Below, piece after piece: positions 23,071 to 35,082 of a stretch of 64,000 nt of DNA. The stretch is from assembly GCA_012934845.2 (NCBI GenBank), contig WNNJ02000317.1:1-64000 (forward strand), in the 5' to 3' direction. Both the position numbers and the translations under genes were made by a program. This DNA comes from Pomphorhynchus laevis. Lineage: Eukaryota > Acanthocephala > Palaeacanthocephala > Echinorhynchida > Pomphorhynchidae. The notes under the pieces were generated by a model. The model worked only from the letters and a program-made list of their open reading frames with translations, searched no databases and was not told where the DNA came from. How positions within the stretch are numbered: position 1 is the first letter of the stretch; each line of letters opens with the position of its first letter.

Positions 23071-23690
23071 GTTAAAAACATATCACCTTAAAAAAGTTTG
23101 AGATCTAAAGTAAATACAGTAAGTTTCCAAACATAAAGTGTCCAATGATGATTTGCTCAATGAGCACAGAGGACATACCATGCCGATGCAGTAGTTTAAA
23201 AGAATAATATTAGCATTTCTCACTGGCATATTCTTTGGAGTAGCAGGTTATTTAGTCTCTGAAAAAGCCATAGTCAATCATCGTCCCGACTTAATAATTA
23301 GAAGAAAATTTTGTTGCTTGTTAATGCCAGTTGCTGTGCATTGCCCTGCGCTAATGTGACAACTTTAGCGCAGGGCAATGCTCAGTAATTCTCATAGATT
23401 TATCGCCCAGCTTGTAAACGGTGTTTTCCTAACAGGCTTCTACAGCCAACAATTTGGTTAGTGCTCTACAAGTGTCTGTTGTTCGTTAAATTGTCACTTG
23501 ATTTTTCAACACTTTTCTGCTAAATTGCTATTATATTTTTATACATTTGTTAATAAAAATTAAAACCGTTTGTAAAGGTTGAACAAAATGATTGGGCAAT
23601 AAAGAATTGATTTGTTAAATACCTTTGTACATGTTTCACCATTCAATGGGTCAAATACTTTCTAGTTTAAATTCGCACTTGAACATATTT
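23071..23690 (+). repeat. Composite repeat R1, partial copy
   Basis: Matches 18,190-18,415, and further on the reverse complement of about 1.44-1.68 and 13.57-13.76 kb. A GC-rich hairpin is set in the middle. Confidence 0.7.
23338..23381. other. Perfect 17-bp hairpin, GC-rich
   Basis: Arms GCATTGCCCTGCGCTAA and TTAGCGCAGGGCAATGC surround a 10-base loop. The GC content stands out from the surroundings. Confidence 0.9.
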
Positions 23691-25372
23691 AGTGTCCAAG
23701 AAGCTATTAGTACCAAATTAACATATAACGCTGAAACCTGTAATGACGAAAAGATACTAAACAAATGCCTGATATTAGACTGTATCAACACATCGGTAGG
23801 CATCGATCTCTCCTACGATGATAAGCATTTCCTAGTAACTCGAAAGTTTCAAGCAATGAAATGTCATGCCCTCCTGCTGCAATAAAACTTCTAAGCTTAA
23901 ATAATAAAATCAGAATAGCCAAACATTTTGTAAATTGCCCACTGTCAGAGCATCTAAGCATTGGATGTGGCAAAATGATAATTTTACCGAAAAATAAATT
24001 TATCAATAATATTAAAGATATTCGTCCAATCACAATTTCAAACCCCCTACTAACGGCAGTTGAAAGAGCTTTAGCAATAAAAGTCTCTGAATTTTACGAA
24101 AGCAACAACCTGATAAACAAAATCATTTTCGGTTTTAGAAAAAGAAAAAGCACAATTGGTGCAGTACGAGACTTACAAATGTTTATTAATAAATATAACT
24201 GTCCTTGGATACTTTATTCTCTAGATATTTCAGCAGCTTTTGATAATATAACTTAAGAAGAAATTTTAAAATCATTGATAAGGGATAAAGTTCCAAGTTA
24301 CATAATTAAGAGAATATGGGCTTGTCTCAAAGCCAGATATTTCTATATTAACGGATATAAAGATACAAAATATTATCTAACGCAAGGTGTGCCGCAAAGA
24401 TCTCCATTAAGTCCGATACTTTATGTAATTACTACAAGACACATCTTAAGCAAGATATGTGATAAATTTGTGCATGGAGTCATCTACGCTGACGACATTT
24501 TTTGGTCTTTCTAAAAACCAAAAAGATGGCTTCATACAAAAAATGTATGGAGAAATGCATGGGCATCATTGACAAAATAAAACATCACCTGTCACGCTTA
24601 GGTTTAAATTTAAACCTAACATGACTAAATTTAAATACATTACAGGAAAATTCAAACACAAACGTGAATTTGATAGATTTGATAAAACATCTCACGGAAA
24701 ACATTGCAGGATAGTAAAGATTTTAGGTTCCACTTTTACTCCATCATTGTCGAATAAGCCAGATATGAATAAACTCAAAAAATCATTAAATAAGGTTTGT
24801 CAGTTTTTCACCGAGCGTTAACACTTGATATCTCATTAAGAAGATCATGCATTCTTTTAAATACATTTATTCTCTCGGGTTTATACTTCTACTCAAGTTA
24901 TATGCCACCAGAACAACATCGCCCATACCTAGACTGTGTAATGAAAATGTTAAGAACAAACAAAATCACCAGTAGTAGCTTGAACCAAAACATGTTAAAA
25001 AAATAAACATTTTATTATAAAAAATTATAAGTAGTTGATGGAAAAAAAATTTTCCTTTTTTTTCTTCAAAAATTTAGAGAAACTTTTATTAATTTTTTTA
25101 ACTACGTCGGTTATTTCATTTTTGCTATTTATTTTTGTTTATACAAATGTTTAATATTACTTTTTTTGTCTGTGTACACTATGCATTGGAACGCTTGCTT
25201 GAAAGAATTTTGACTGAAATTTGAAGAGAATGATAAGAAGATGCAGAGATAAAAATCACGGAAGAAAGCGCGAATCGAAAATTCATGAGAAACTGGATAT
25301 GACACTCTTAACACAATTCTTTATGTATTTTTCGGATGTTATCTACTTTTTCAAAAAAATTGTTTCTTCTTC
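23690..25372 (+). mobile_element. LINE-A, 5'-truncated copy
   Basis: Starts inside ORF2 (VQEAISTKLTYNAET) and runs through PPAAIKLLSL (23,870), FGFRKRKST, LYSLDISAAFDN (stop follows at about 24,254), VPQRSPLSPILY and VIYADDI to the RPPEQHR block. The 3' tail ends CTACTTTTTCAAAAAAATTG and CTT repeats at about 25,372. Frameshifts near 23,830, 24,500 and 24,800 split it. It is a typical dead-on-arrival insertion. Confidence 0.85.
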
Positions 25373-25374
25373 TT

Positions 25375-25620
25375 TGGACGCAGGTGCTTCCATTGAACTC
25401 TTTAAAATATTTAAATGCGAACAACTCCTTGTGGCACACGCTGATGATATCACAGCCCTGTTCTCTGCGCGCAGGTGCAAAGACTTAATATAAGACATCA
25501 TATGTTTCTTTTTAAGATTAAAAGAACAGTGACCCAAGTCCAATGTTATTTTAAATTCCGCTAAATCGCAAATTGTTGTCTTTCATGGCGCCTCTGAAAC
25601 AAAGTTGACCTTAGAGTAAC
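25375..25620 (+). mobile_element. LINE-B RT fragment
   Basis: Matches 16.60-16.84 kb and the LINE-B palm (LFKIFKCEQLLVAHADDI). The catalytic YADD reads HADD here. A decayed fragment abutting the LINE-A tail. Confidence 0.7.
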
Positions 25621-25638
25621 CGGTAAACTCAGTAAATC

Positions 25639-26205
25639 ATGTGGTTGACCGGCTGCACAAACCTAATCGATTATTGCATGAACCCGTTAGAAAAGCATGG
25701 ATCTACGATTAACCGTTTTAGTTTATCACCAAACTGGTGCAAGAATGCTGTCGCTTCTGTTTGTACTTTGACCATTGATTCCGCATCAACTGGCGTAAAC
25801 GAGTATTGTTTCACTTTATTGTCAAGTCGTTACCCTGATTATCCTCCTAGTTCCACAGAAAATTCTGTTATTCCACATCTACTAACATAAACTTTTCGTG
25901 GTCCGTAATGCATTCACTATGACTGCACTACGCCTTTTCGGACCACGAAAAGTTTATGTTAGTAGATGTGGAATAACAGAATTTTATGTGAAACTAGGAG
26001 GATAATGAGGGTAACGACTTGACAATAAAGTGAAACAATACTCGTTTACACCAGTTGATGCGGAATCAATGGTCAAAGTGCAAACAGTTTGCACCAGTTT
26101 GGTGATAAACTAAAACGGTTAATCGTAGATCCATGCTTTTCTAACGGGCTCATGCAATAATCGATTAGGTTTGTGCAGCCGGTCAACCACATGACCGGCT
26201 GTCAA
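25639..26205. repeat. Inverted pair of module C
   Basis: 25,639-25,910 (plus) and about 25,937-26,190 (minus) are reverse complements with few mismatches, separated by about 30 bases. The pair makes a large palindrome with arms of roughly 260 bases. Confidence 0.85.
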
Positions 26206-27116
26206 CCACATTGTATGGGACGTTACCTGTCCTAAAACACTTGCGGTTAGTAATTTATTCAACGCTGTCTGTAATGATGTTATTTGTTCCCCCACTGATG
26301 CATACAAATGCTACTTTAAATTTTTTGACACTAACAATTTTAAAATTGACAATTTTTCGCTTTTTTTCTTAACTTGATCATGATAGAACATAATCGGACA
26401 ACACAAGTTGTCCAATTTTTTAGAAAAATTGGCCAACCTGTGTGTATTTGGCAGTATTCAATATCATAAATACTCTTCACTGGTGCATACAAATGTTACT
26501 TTAAGTTCATGCTATCATTCTGAACGCTACACTTGAAACAAAAGTTAATATACTTTTCAATGTTTTTTCTATATAAAATTCATTAAGTATCTGTAATATC
26601 GATTGATAGTATTTTGTGTGGTTTCTATTGTAATATATGGGTCAAAAGATTATGTAGTAAATGTGTAAATGATGATTTTTAATAACTTTTTTAAAATCAT
26701 AAATTATTATATGATTATATGGTAATTATTAATTACTATATTATTTCCATATAATTTAGTATTTACTGAACTAACTATAGTAGTCTATGAATGTTAAAAC
26801 AATGTTGTTTATATACAATTCATTATTAAAAGTATCTGCATATCCTTTGATAGACTACTGCTGTAATTTATGAATCAATAGATTATGCAGTAATTATGTT
26901 GAGAATTATTTTTAAATAATTATTTAAATATTATTAATTAATTATTATACATAAATTCTATAGATTTTAAAAATTTACAGTTGATATTAATTGCTTAAAG
27001 TTGATTGCTATGTAATTTAATATTAACTGAACATAAATGAACTTGACTGAACCATATATTTGTTTATCTAAAATATATTCTTCTTAATCTATTTTGTATT
27101 ATTGATTTGCTTTTAG

Positions 27117-27181
27117 ATCAAAAAATCAAGATTCTTGACTTTAATCGTCAGCATTTTACACATTTGCAAAATCAAACAAAA
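27117..27181 (+). pseudogene. Decayed copy of Sec16 exon a
   Basis: TTGCTTTTAG precedes ATCAAAAAATCAAG and the block ends AAAGTATGAAATATG. This corresponds to the Sec16 exon at 47,056-47,123 with its acceptor and donor, but the coding frame is lost. Confidence 0.5.
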
Positions 27182-30100
27182 GTATGAAATATGGTTTGTT
27201 TAACCAAAATTCTGCTCTTTTAGCGGAATTTTGAACAGAATTCATTAGCAGAATTATGATAAAGCAAGATCTAGCCTTTGCTATATTCCAAAATTTTACA
27301 GGTATACGATTCCCTGTGGGTTAATAAATAACAGTTTGATCTAAACTTTTTAGTAAATTACTAGTCACACAATCAAATGATGTTTCATAAATTAGATGTT
27401 GTTATTTAGACATCATATCATGCCACTTCTTTATGTTTAATCTTTAAAATTGTGTCATTTGTGGTATAATCTATGTCATTTCTGTTTAAATCCTTTATTG
27501 AAGACATTTTGGATGCTGATTATTCTATGATATTTTAGCTGTTGTTTGCTTGTGTCTTTAATATGATCATTTGTTTCGCGTTTGTATTTAGTTTACTATT
27601 TGTTATAAAAATATCTTTCAATTCCTCGTTTAAGATATTTAAATAGAAATTTTATTTCTAAATTTTAATTATGAATATAAACCAAAAATTCAATTTATAA
27701 TTTTTCATTCAATTTGAACGAAAAAAATGTTTCTTTCGCTTTGTTATTTTTGCTTTGCTCTTTAGCTTTATTGCTTGTTTTCAATAGGAAAAATTTCAAA
27801 AATATACGAATAATGTGTGAATTCTTTAAATAAAATATTTCGTAAAGCAATTATTTTCCTTATAAAGAATTCGGTTTCTCTGAAATAAAAATTCCTATTT
27901 CGTTTGTTTATACAAACGAATATTTATAGGTTTGTATTCGATTACAAGTGTCAGACGAATATTTTTTCATTTTTAATTAAATTATTACTTTTAAATCAAT
28001 ATTTTAATTATAAAATACTAAAAATGGTGTGTGAAGATTTGTCTAAACATAAAATAAAAAAATTAGCGTACACAAGAAAGTGACTTCTTTAAATTTTAAT
28101 TTATTTAATGTTATTTTTGTTACAATTTCAATGCATTGTTATAAAGTGGTTTTGTTATACAAAACACATTTTCTCTGTTACAGACACAAATTTAGAATTA
28201 ATTATTCTTTAGTTCTTCATATTGTAATGAATATTAACGTCTTTTAACAGTTATTGTTTCGCATTTTTTTGTATTTAGAATGGACTTTAATCGTATAAAT
28301 ATTAATACTAAATTATTATTTTTATTATACTTTATATAAATTTTACTTTGTTGAGTCACTTTATTATTGTTGGCGAGATATTATTTTTTGTAAACAAGTT
28401 TCTCTATTTATGCTTTAATTTATATTTTCTATTCGTATTAATTTGAACATCTATTTTTTGAATTACTCTGAACATCTATTTCGATTAATTTAATATTTAA
28501 TTTTTTATATTTAATTCATTTAATTTAATATTCGAATTCATTTATTTAACTTTATATAAAGACAGTCTGTGAGGCACTATCACTCAAGCCTTCTGATTGC
28601 TATTTTATTGTAAATCGATCTAATAGGCATTGTAAGTCCTCATAAAAAAGCCGACGGCATGATGACTAATCCCTTTTGATTTGTTGAGAATATAAGTGGA
28701 TTAGTTTACCTATCGTGATATAAATCTTTGTAAATATAAAAATAATATTGCTACTAATGAATCATATTTGTTTACTGAATCTACATGTTTTGTAATGTTT
28801 TCTAATGTGCATATTTTAAATCTTAAGATTTTCAAGCATTCAGATTCAAAATGTTTTATAATTACTTACGTTATTTGTTATTATTTATATAATAAATATT
28901 GTTAAATATTATTTTTTGTTAACTTTTTTCTCTATTTATGTTATAATTTATATTTTCGATTCGAATTACTTTGAACATCTATTTTGATTAATTTAATATT
29001 TAATATTTTTATATTAAATTCATTTAATTTAATATTCGAATTCATTAATTTTACTTTATATAAAGACAGTCTGTGAGGCACAAACTTACAAGCCTTCTGA
29101 TTGCTATCTTTTTGTAAATCGATCTAGTAGGCATTGTAAGATTTTCGTAAGATTTTTCTTAATCTTTTTATTAAGATTTTTACGCCTACAGATTCTATAT
29201 GTTTTATAATTAATTACGTTATAATATACAATTTTTAGAATTGATACAACGGGTCATCAGGAGGAAGTGTAATTTAATCTGGATTCGGTTCCTATTCTTT
29301 GATACAAATTACTCGCCAATAATTTATTTTCTCCTTTCTAATTCAATTATCTATCGTTATTTTTTTAATTCAGAACAAATTATATGAAATTAATCCATAA
29401 TATTTTTTAAATTGAAGTTTTAAATCACTTGACAATTAGAAAAAATGCCCAATCTGTATATATTCGGCAGTCTTTTATATTATTATTAAAAAATTATATT
29501 TTTATAATTATTTTATTAAATACGGTTGCTTTTGTTCCCTTGTATTGATTTGGGATTCGAAGCAACTCTTACTGGATAGTGTTATCCAATTTACGACTGC
29601 AGTTGAATTCCCGAACATTTATAAGTTTGGTAGTCAAAGAAAGCGAGCTTTGAAATTAAATGATTAAATGAGATTTAATCTCAAATAAGATTTTCTCTTG
29701 ACAGTTTTCATGGAAAGTTTTGCTCAAATAGACAATGTGCAACACAAGAGGATCTTTCCGTATTTGTAAATACTGTTTGTGTATGTGCCAACTGCTGTTA
29801 AATGCTCGAACTTCCATTCATTTAAAAGCAATATCATTATTGCAGACTAACCACCTATGAATTAGTATAATTAATTTGGTAGATATTTGCCAATTCACGT
29901 TGTAGTGTTGTAATAACGTTTTGATGCTGGTCGTCCCTTATCACCCAAACGGCAGAAAGTTACTATTTTCAATAGATTATCTCAAATAATTATTAATTAA
30001 TTATCATATATTAATTCTGTTAATTATTAAAATAAATAGTTTATAATAATTGCTTAGTTATATTTTATTGTTTCTTTTTGAATTACATTGAACATATATT

Positions 30101-30448
30101 TTGATGCATTAAATTAAATAATTACAGCTGATTGTAATTACTTTGCAACAAATTGTTTTCCACCATATATGTAATTGTCATCGACACATCGGCAAGATCC
30201 TTAATTTAATCTCCTTGATTTTCTTGACGCAAACCATTCATGGTCATGTGCTGTAAGTTATGACCAAAAGATAAAATCTCGAATTCAGCCGACCGATATT
30301 ATGTTTTATTGAAGTGAGAAAAGTCCTAACCTTAGAGCGAAGAAAAAGCTCTTGTTCGTCCGGGGTAGAGTCGGATGATTCCATCATGGATAAACAAGTC
30401 TTAATAACGTGTCGTACTTTGGTCTATTTCAATCTAGAATACATGTAC
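27182..30448 (+). repeat. Copies of Sec16 5' intron sequence, inverted to the gene
   Basis: 27.33-27.62 kb is the reverse complement of 49.04-49.33 kb, and 28.28-28.45 kb of 48.36-48.54 and 46.3 kb. 28.38-28.66 and 28.92-29.14 kb are local duplicates of each other (AAAGACAGTCTGTGAGGCAC). A weak PLE-1 end lies at 29,251-29,340. No gene is seen. Confidence 0.6.
30128..30200 (+). pseudogene. Decayed copy of Sec16 exon b
   Basis: ATTACAG then CTGATTGTAATTACTTTGC and TTTTCCACCATATATG match the start of the exon at 46,054-46,192. The frame is broken and no donor is seen. Confidence 0.5.
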
Positions 30449-31190
30449 AAACAAAATAAAATATGTCATACAATTTTTAAATTTAGCTTTTCTCGTCGTA
30501 TATATGATCTGCATTTATACCTGGTGACCTACCTACTGTTGTTCAAGTGCTTTTCCTAAACGTGGATCTTCCAAGTTTTTTTTATAATAACATATTGAAA
30601 GATATCATTTTCAGTATTGTGAATTTGCACACAATTTTTCACGATCGCATCTCTCTATATACTTTATATTTAAAGTCTGGTCGTCTGTTGTATAGTCTTA
30701 TATTCATTGTTCGACCTTATTCACCGACATAATGAGCATGGCATAGACTGCACATTCCAACGTATACGATTACTTGATATATACAATCTGTTACAGTCGT
30801 TAACGAATAGCTTAGTCCTGTCGAGGTATCTCAAACTTCCGACAGTCAAGGATGATATCGCAGCATTTTGATCTATTGGTCTTACACCTGTTGCAATGCC
30901 CTTGCTTACTATTATGATTATCTTCTTTGTACACGCTAAGCTTATACTTGACAAGATACCTTGAAATATTCATTCCTGTGAATATTACTCGATGTCTAAA
31001 CAATTGTTGTTTATAATATTTTATCAGTATCCTATTTATAACTAGGTTACTGTCTATTTGTAGCAACCGAGGACCGTAATGATACGGAATTATTAGTCTA
31101 TGATGCCAATTTGATTTATCTTTAGAATAATTCTGATTTCTATGAATTCGGGCTTTTTGTAGTTAATGATGAAACTGACGTCGTGTATAA
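30449..31190 (-). mobile_element. PLE-2 endonuclease relic (GIY-YIG), copy A
   Basis: The minus strand reads an RT thumb/linker, then a zinc-binding linker CNRCKTNRSKCC, then CSLCHAHYVGE and GRTMNIRLYNRRPDF. This is the C-x2-C..YVG(Q/E)TGR signature of the GIY-YIG endonuclease that follows RT in endonuclease-bearing Penelope elements. The pieces lie in different frames, so it is a fossil. The RT part present in copy B is missing here. Confidence 0.7.
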
Positions 31191-31461
31191 CCTCGATACG
31201 GCATTATTCTTCAGCAAATTTTCCATCAGGCTTATGGCATTTTTTCTTATAATTTTACAATATACAAAACAGCAAATTGGATGATAGACAATATGCTTTG
31301 TATTAGAATAATGTACTCCAAATAATCAAATTTCTTCAAAGGAAATACTTCAGTAGCGCGTATTTGACCCCGCTACTATGTTGGGTCGATTAATAGTTTC
31401 CGGTAAGACTTAATATTTTGGGTATGAGCCCGAGTTTTTGGATCTATAAAATAGAGTTTAT
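31191..31461. mobile_element. PLE-1 3' end joined to Merlin fragment, copy A
   Basis: 31,200-31,400 is the end of a PLE-1 (TTTGTATTAGAATAA, AAAGGAAATA, CGCTACTATGTTGGGTCG). From about 31,410 the minus strand is the last piece of the Merlin transposase seen at 61.73 kb (HTQNIKSYRK). It equals 61,510-61,787, with the same junction. It is cut at 31,461 by LINE-B. Confidence 0.75.
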
Positions 31462-31473
31462 CGAATTCATGCA

Positions 31474-32439
31474 TTGTATAATTGTTTTCTTCGAACATTC
31501 GCACTTAAATTTAAGAACAGAGTCGTGTATAACTCTGTCAGATACACGGAGACGACTATTAAGATATCGTTTGCTTCAGAAGAAGCTATGAATGAATACA
31601 AATTTTTTTTAAGTCAATTTAAAAGATATTGGCAAGTTCGAATCAAAGCCTATAATGGTCGGTCTAAAAATCAACAATCTTCCAGTTCCACTTGAACATG
31701 AAGATTTAGTCAATCTTACCGAGCTTTTTAAAATACATAACGTTAGACCGCTGACAGGTCGAGATGGTAACCAGATAAACGTAGGTTTTTGTTCGGCCTC
31801 GGTTGGTCAGGCCGAACTGCTTTCTAGAAATCACTGCAAACCCTTTCTGGGGTTCAATCTTAAGTTTACCACTGTGTCTACCGAAGAGTATACATACCCG
31901 CACTGCAGCCGGTGCCATAAATGGGGGCACTGGGCCTCCAGCTGCAGTAAGGCGGCTTGTTGCGGCCGTGTGGACAAATGGAATGCCCCACAGACGCTTC
32001 TTGTATTAACCCCGTCAAATGCCTCAATTGCGAGGAAGCTCACCCTGCGTGGGCAAGAAAATGCCCTTATTTCAAGGCCTACTTATGCAAATTTCAAGCC
32101 CTGCGGCCACACAAAGAGACCTTTTCCAAGGTGGCAGTCAGTCCTGTTGCTTCAGATCTTTTTTCTGACCTCAAATCCGAAATATTTATGAAGAATCTCG
32201 AGCAAATGGTTATGAAGATGGTCGCCAATTTGTTTATGAGTCTGCCGTCAGTGGTCGTTCCTGCTGAAAAATCAAACAAGAGGGGTGCTTCGGCTCACGC
32301 CGTCCCCCCGTTAAAAATCGGGAAACTCATTAAACAAAAACAGAGAAGGGGAAATGAAGACGCTGCCCAGGGGCAAGTACCTTCACTGGAACGGGCTGGT
32401 GGTGGGAAGGGAAACCTTCCTGCTCCTAGTTCGGTCTAG
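31474..32439 (+). pseudogene. LINE-B ORF1, zinc-knuckle protein, frameshifted
   Basis: The coding signal moves between frames: 31,474-31,690, then 31,655-31,960, then back through 32,439, so there are at least two shifts. Recognisable parts are TETTIKISFASEEAMNEY, then LKINNLPVPLEHEDL, the first knuckle CSRCHKWGHWASSC, then CPTDASCINPVKC and CLNCEEAHPAWARKC, and a basic Lys/Arg tail near 32,270-32,350. It is the counterpart of LINE-A ORF1 (RNA-binding coat/chaperone). Confidence 0.8.
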
Positions 32440-32472
32440 GATGGCAATCCCCATTCCAACTAGTTCATCACA

Positions 32473-34932
32473 ATGCAGAGTACTCGTGAGCCTTTTTCAC
32501 TGAATATCCTTCAGTGGAATTCGGGAGGTGCTTCTGCCCTTAGACTTCTATCCGGTAGAGACGCAGATGTTATAGTCCTTCAGGAGACGCGGTCTATCCG
32601 TCTCCCCCAGGACATTACTCGATTTATCCCAAAGCATATCTGTTCCCACTATACTCCGTACATAACCCCGCCTCACTCTTCTTCCTCTCAAGGACTCTTG
32701 ACCTTAATTAAGTGCTCTTTAAGGTCCACCCTCTTGCTAAACTACTCATGTCCAGCCCTGTCTTGTATGGTAGTTTCACTCAGTAAGAACGGTAAACGCC
32801 TCAGTCTAGCCAATGTTTACATTCGTCCAGGGGAGATCCACAAGAATCGTGACCTCCTGGATGGTATTATCGACAGCGGCTATGACATGATACTAGGGGA
32901 CTTCAACGACAGAACTGGTCGTTGGATCAACGCATCACTTCGCAGAGCCAGGAACGATTACTTTATTCACAAACCACCGTCCCCCACTTTTCATTGCACA
33001 TCAACAAATTCAATCCTCGACATTTTACTGCTTCACTCTAGGTGGTTACTTAAACCCCTCTGCACGGAGCAGTCGCGTCAACAGTTGACCACCTCTCATG
33101 ACCTCATTCGTTAGAGGATAGAGGAGGATACGTTGCTGAGAAGGAGGTTTCACTTTGATCCGATCAGAGTGGCCTTCTTTCAGTCGGCAATCCGACTCTT
33201 CCCCAGAATAAGACATGAGAGTTTAACCGAATTCAATACCTACCTCTCTTCGCAAGCTACCGCGATTTTATCGACTACCTACAAAGGTCGCTTATACAAT
33301 CCCACTGCGACAAAACTCAAGGTCCTAGCTAAATTGCTGAACCTTTCTAATCTCTCTGTTTCCGAAATACAAACCCTCTCGAATAAATACTGGAGCACTA
33401 GATATATGTTCCAGCTGAGTAGGGATAAGACGAATATTGCTCGTTTTAACCCGTCTCAGTCTTCCTTCTGGAAGATATTTAGGAAGGAGAAGTTTGTGTG
33501 CTGGAAGGATAGGGCATTTGGTTGGATAGGTAAGATAGGCCTTGAAAAAGTTTTGGAAGAGTCACTAGCCCTTCATAACTATGGAGCCACGCAATCACCT
33601 CAACCAATCCCGCCTTGTGGTGACTTCAGGAGTAGGGACTTATCTGTAACAGATATCCTTAACTCCTGGGGTCCACTTCCGGGCACCTCTAAATCCCACG
33701 CTCCACTTTCCTCTCGAGTCTGTCAGCTTTTGACAGCCGATCAGAGAAGAGAGGTGGCCGTCACAATGCTTCTAGCCTCCCCCATCCGATGTAGCAGGCA
33801 TCAATATTAGTAAGAGAGTGTTTATTCCTAAGAAAAATCCTGCTCATGCACTAAAGATCTGCGACCCATTTCGATTCAAAATGCCCTCGTGTCGATTTAC
33901 GAAAAAGCGCTTGCGCGTAAAATCCGCGACCATTTAAGTAGGCGTAATTTGATCCCTCCTGGTTTTCATGGGTTCGTCAAAGGTCGCTCGATCCATTCAG
34001 CAGTAGGTGAGGTGGAGCAGTTTTGTCGGGAAAATAGCCATCGTCTTGTAGTGGCTGTTTTCCTTGACTTTTCTGCTGCATTTGACTGCATCTCCATTCC
34101 CTTTGTGATCTCTTCTCTCAGGTCCCTCGGGTTGCCTGCGAGAATAGTGAACAGGGTGGAGATACTGCTGTACACCAAGCGATTTTATTATGAAGACGAC
34201 CCTAATCCGTGTCAGTCCTACCCTATTACGGGTGTTCCTCAAGGTTCACCACTTTCTCCAATCTTGTATCTTGCTGCCCCAATTAATCTATTTAAAATAT
34301 TTAAACGTGAACAACGTCTAGTGGTGTACGCTGATGACACCACAGCCCTGTTCACTGGACGCAGGTGTAAAGACGTAGTCTCTGACATAAGCCGCTTCTT
34401 TTTAAGATTAAAAGACCAGTTACCCAAATCCAATCTTATCTTAAACTCCGCCAAATCGCAGGCGGTTGTCTTTCATGGCACCACTGCAACAAAGAAAAAA
34501 TTTAAGAGATTAGCACTCTCTGCACTCTCCTCCATATTTGCCTCAGAACCACTCCCCACCTTCACAAGTCGAGTAAAATACCTGGGGTTCACCGTTACGG
34601 TGAACTGGTCGGCGAAAGCTAACCTGGATAGACTCAAAAGTATCCTGAAGAAAGCTAGGTGGGCTCTGAAACGGGCCCAACATCTGTCGTTGATAGGGAA
34701 AACTCAGGTGCGCCTCTGGGGCACCTGGGCTATCTCGGGATTAGTCTTCTTCTCTAGAGGACGTCCCCCTGAGACAAGGCTAAGGTTTCTTAAGCTCCTC
34801 GTCTCTCGTTTACCCAGCATAGTCCGCGCCGATTGGATTATTCGGGGTGTGAAAGACCCCGGGTGGTTCAGTCGGAAAGCGGCGTGTTGGATCGGTTGGG
34901 GGGCTCAGATCCCCATGGATTTGAGGCCTTGA
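32473..34932 (+). pseudogene. LINE-B ORF2, APE endonuclease and RT
   Basis: ATG at 32,473, 33 bases after ORF1. Endonuclease motifs: LQWNSGG, VLQETRS, ILGDFNDR, ILDILLLHS and TSHDLI. An in-frame TAG lies at 33,112. Between about 33,795 and 33,850 the frame shifts out and back. RT motifs: RPISIQN, HGFVKGRSI, VFLDFSAAFDC, GVPQGSPLSPILY and VVYADDTTAL, then KYLGFTVT and RPPETRLR. It ends at 34,932 with about 820 codons and no RNase H that I can see. RT from 33,889 on is open and intact. Confidence 0.85.
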
Positions 34933-35082
34933 AGCAGGAAGAAGAGCGGAATGCCGATAGATTTTATTCGATTTACATTGACACTAGTCGTCAACGTTTT
35001 TTTTCTTCATTTATTTATGTTTTTTCTTTTTTTGTTTATGTTTTTTTACGAGTACATAAGAAAATCATTTATTTATTTATTT

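Larger units (their letters stand above)
26212..31190. repeat. Segmental duplication, copy A (left part)
   Basis: Three blocks match copy B in the same order and orientation: 26,212-27,270 with 55,889-56,950; 28,070-28,600 with 56,953-57,480; and 30,449-31,190 with 57,481-58,230. The two intervening pieces (0.8 and 1.85 kb) are absent from copy B. The first bases (TGGGACGTTACCTGTCC) are the end of the RT element that is complete in copy B. Confidence 0.85.
31462..35080 (+). mobile_element. LINE-B, GC-rich non-LTR retrotransposon
   Basis: This is a two-ORF LINE, related to LINE-A in layout and in the GL.F.SR.RPPE block but clearly another family. It ends in an ATTT repeat at about 35,080. The body is close to balanced in GC, while flanks are strongly AT-rich. 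It sits where copy B has 61,787-62,752, so the insertion was accompanied by loss of that piece. Confidence 0.85.

Noticed and set aside
26119-26307. Minus-strand frame crossing the inverted repeat edge
   Set aside because: It spans the junction of module C and duplication copy A, so it is a chance fusion of two repeats.
29530-29610. tRNA or tRNA-derived SINE on the minus strand
   Set aside because: A box-B-like GCTTCGAATCCC and a loose box A are visible, but the anticodon arm and acceptor stem do not fold. Too weak to call.
30314-30732. Plus-strand open frames near 30.3-30.7 kb
   Set aside because: The second overlaps the PLE-2 relic in antisense. The first has no recognisable motif and lies in decayed repeat.
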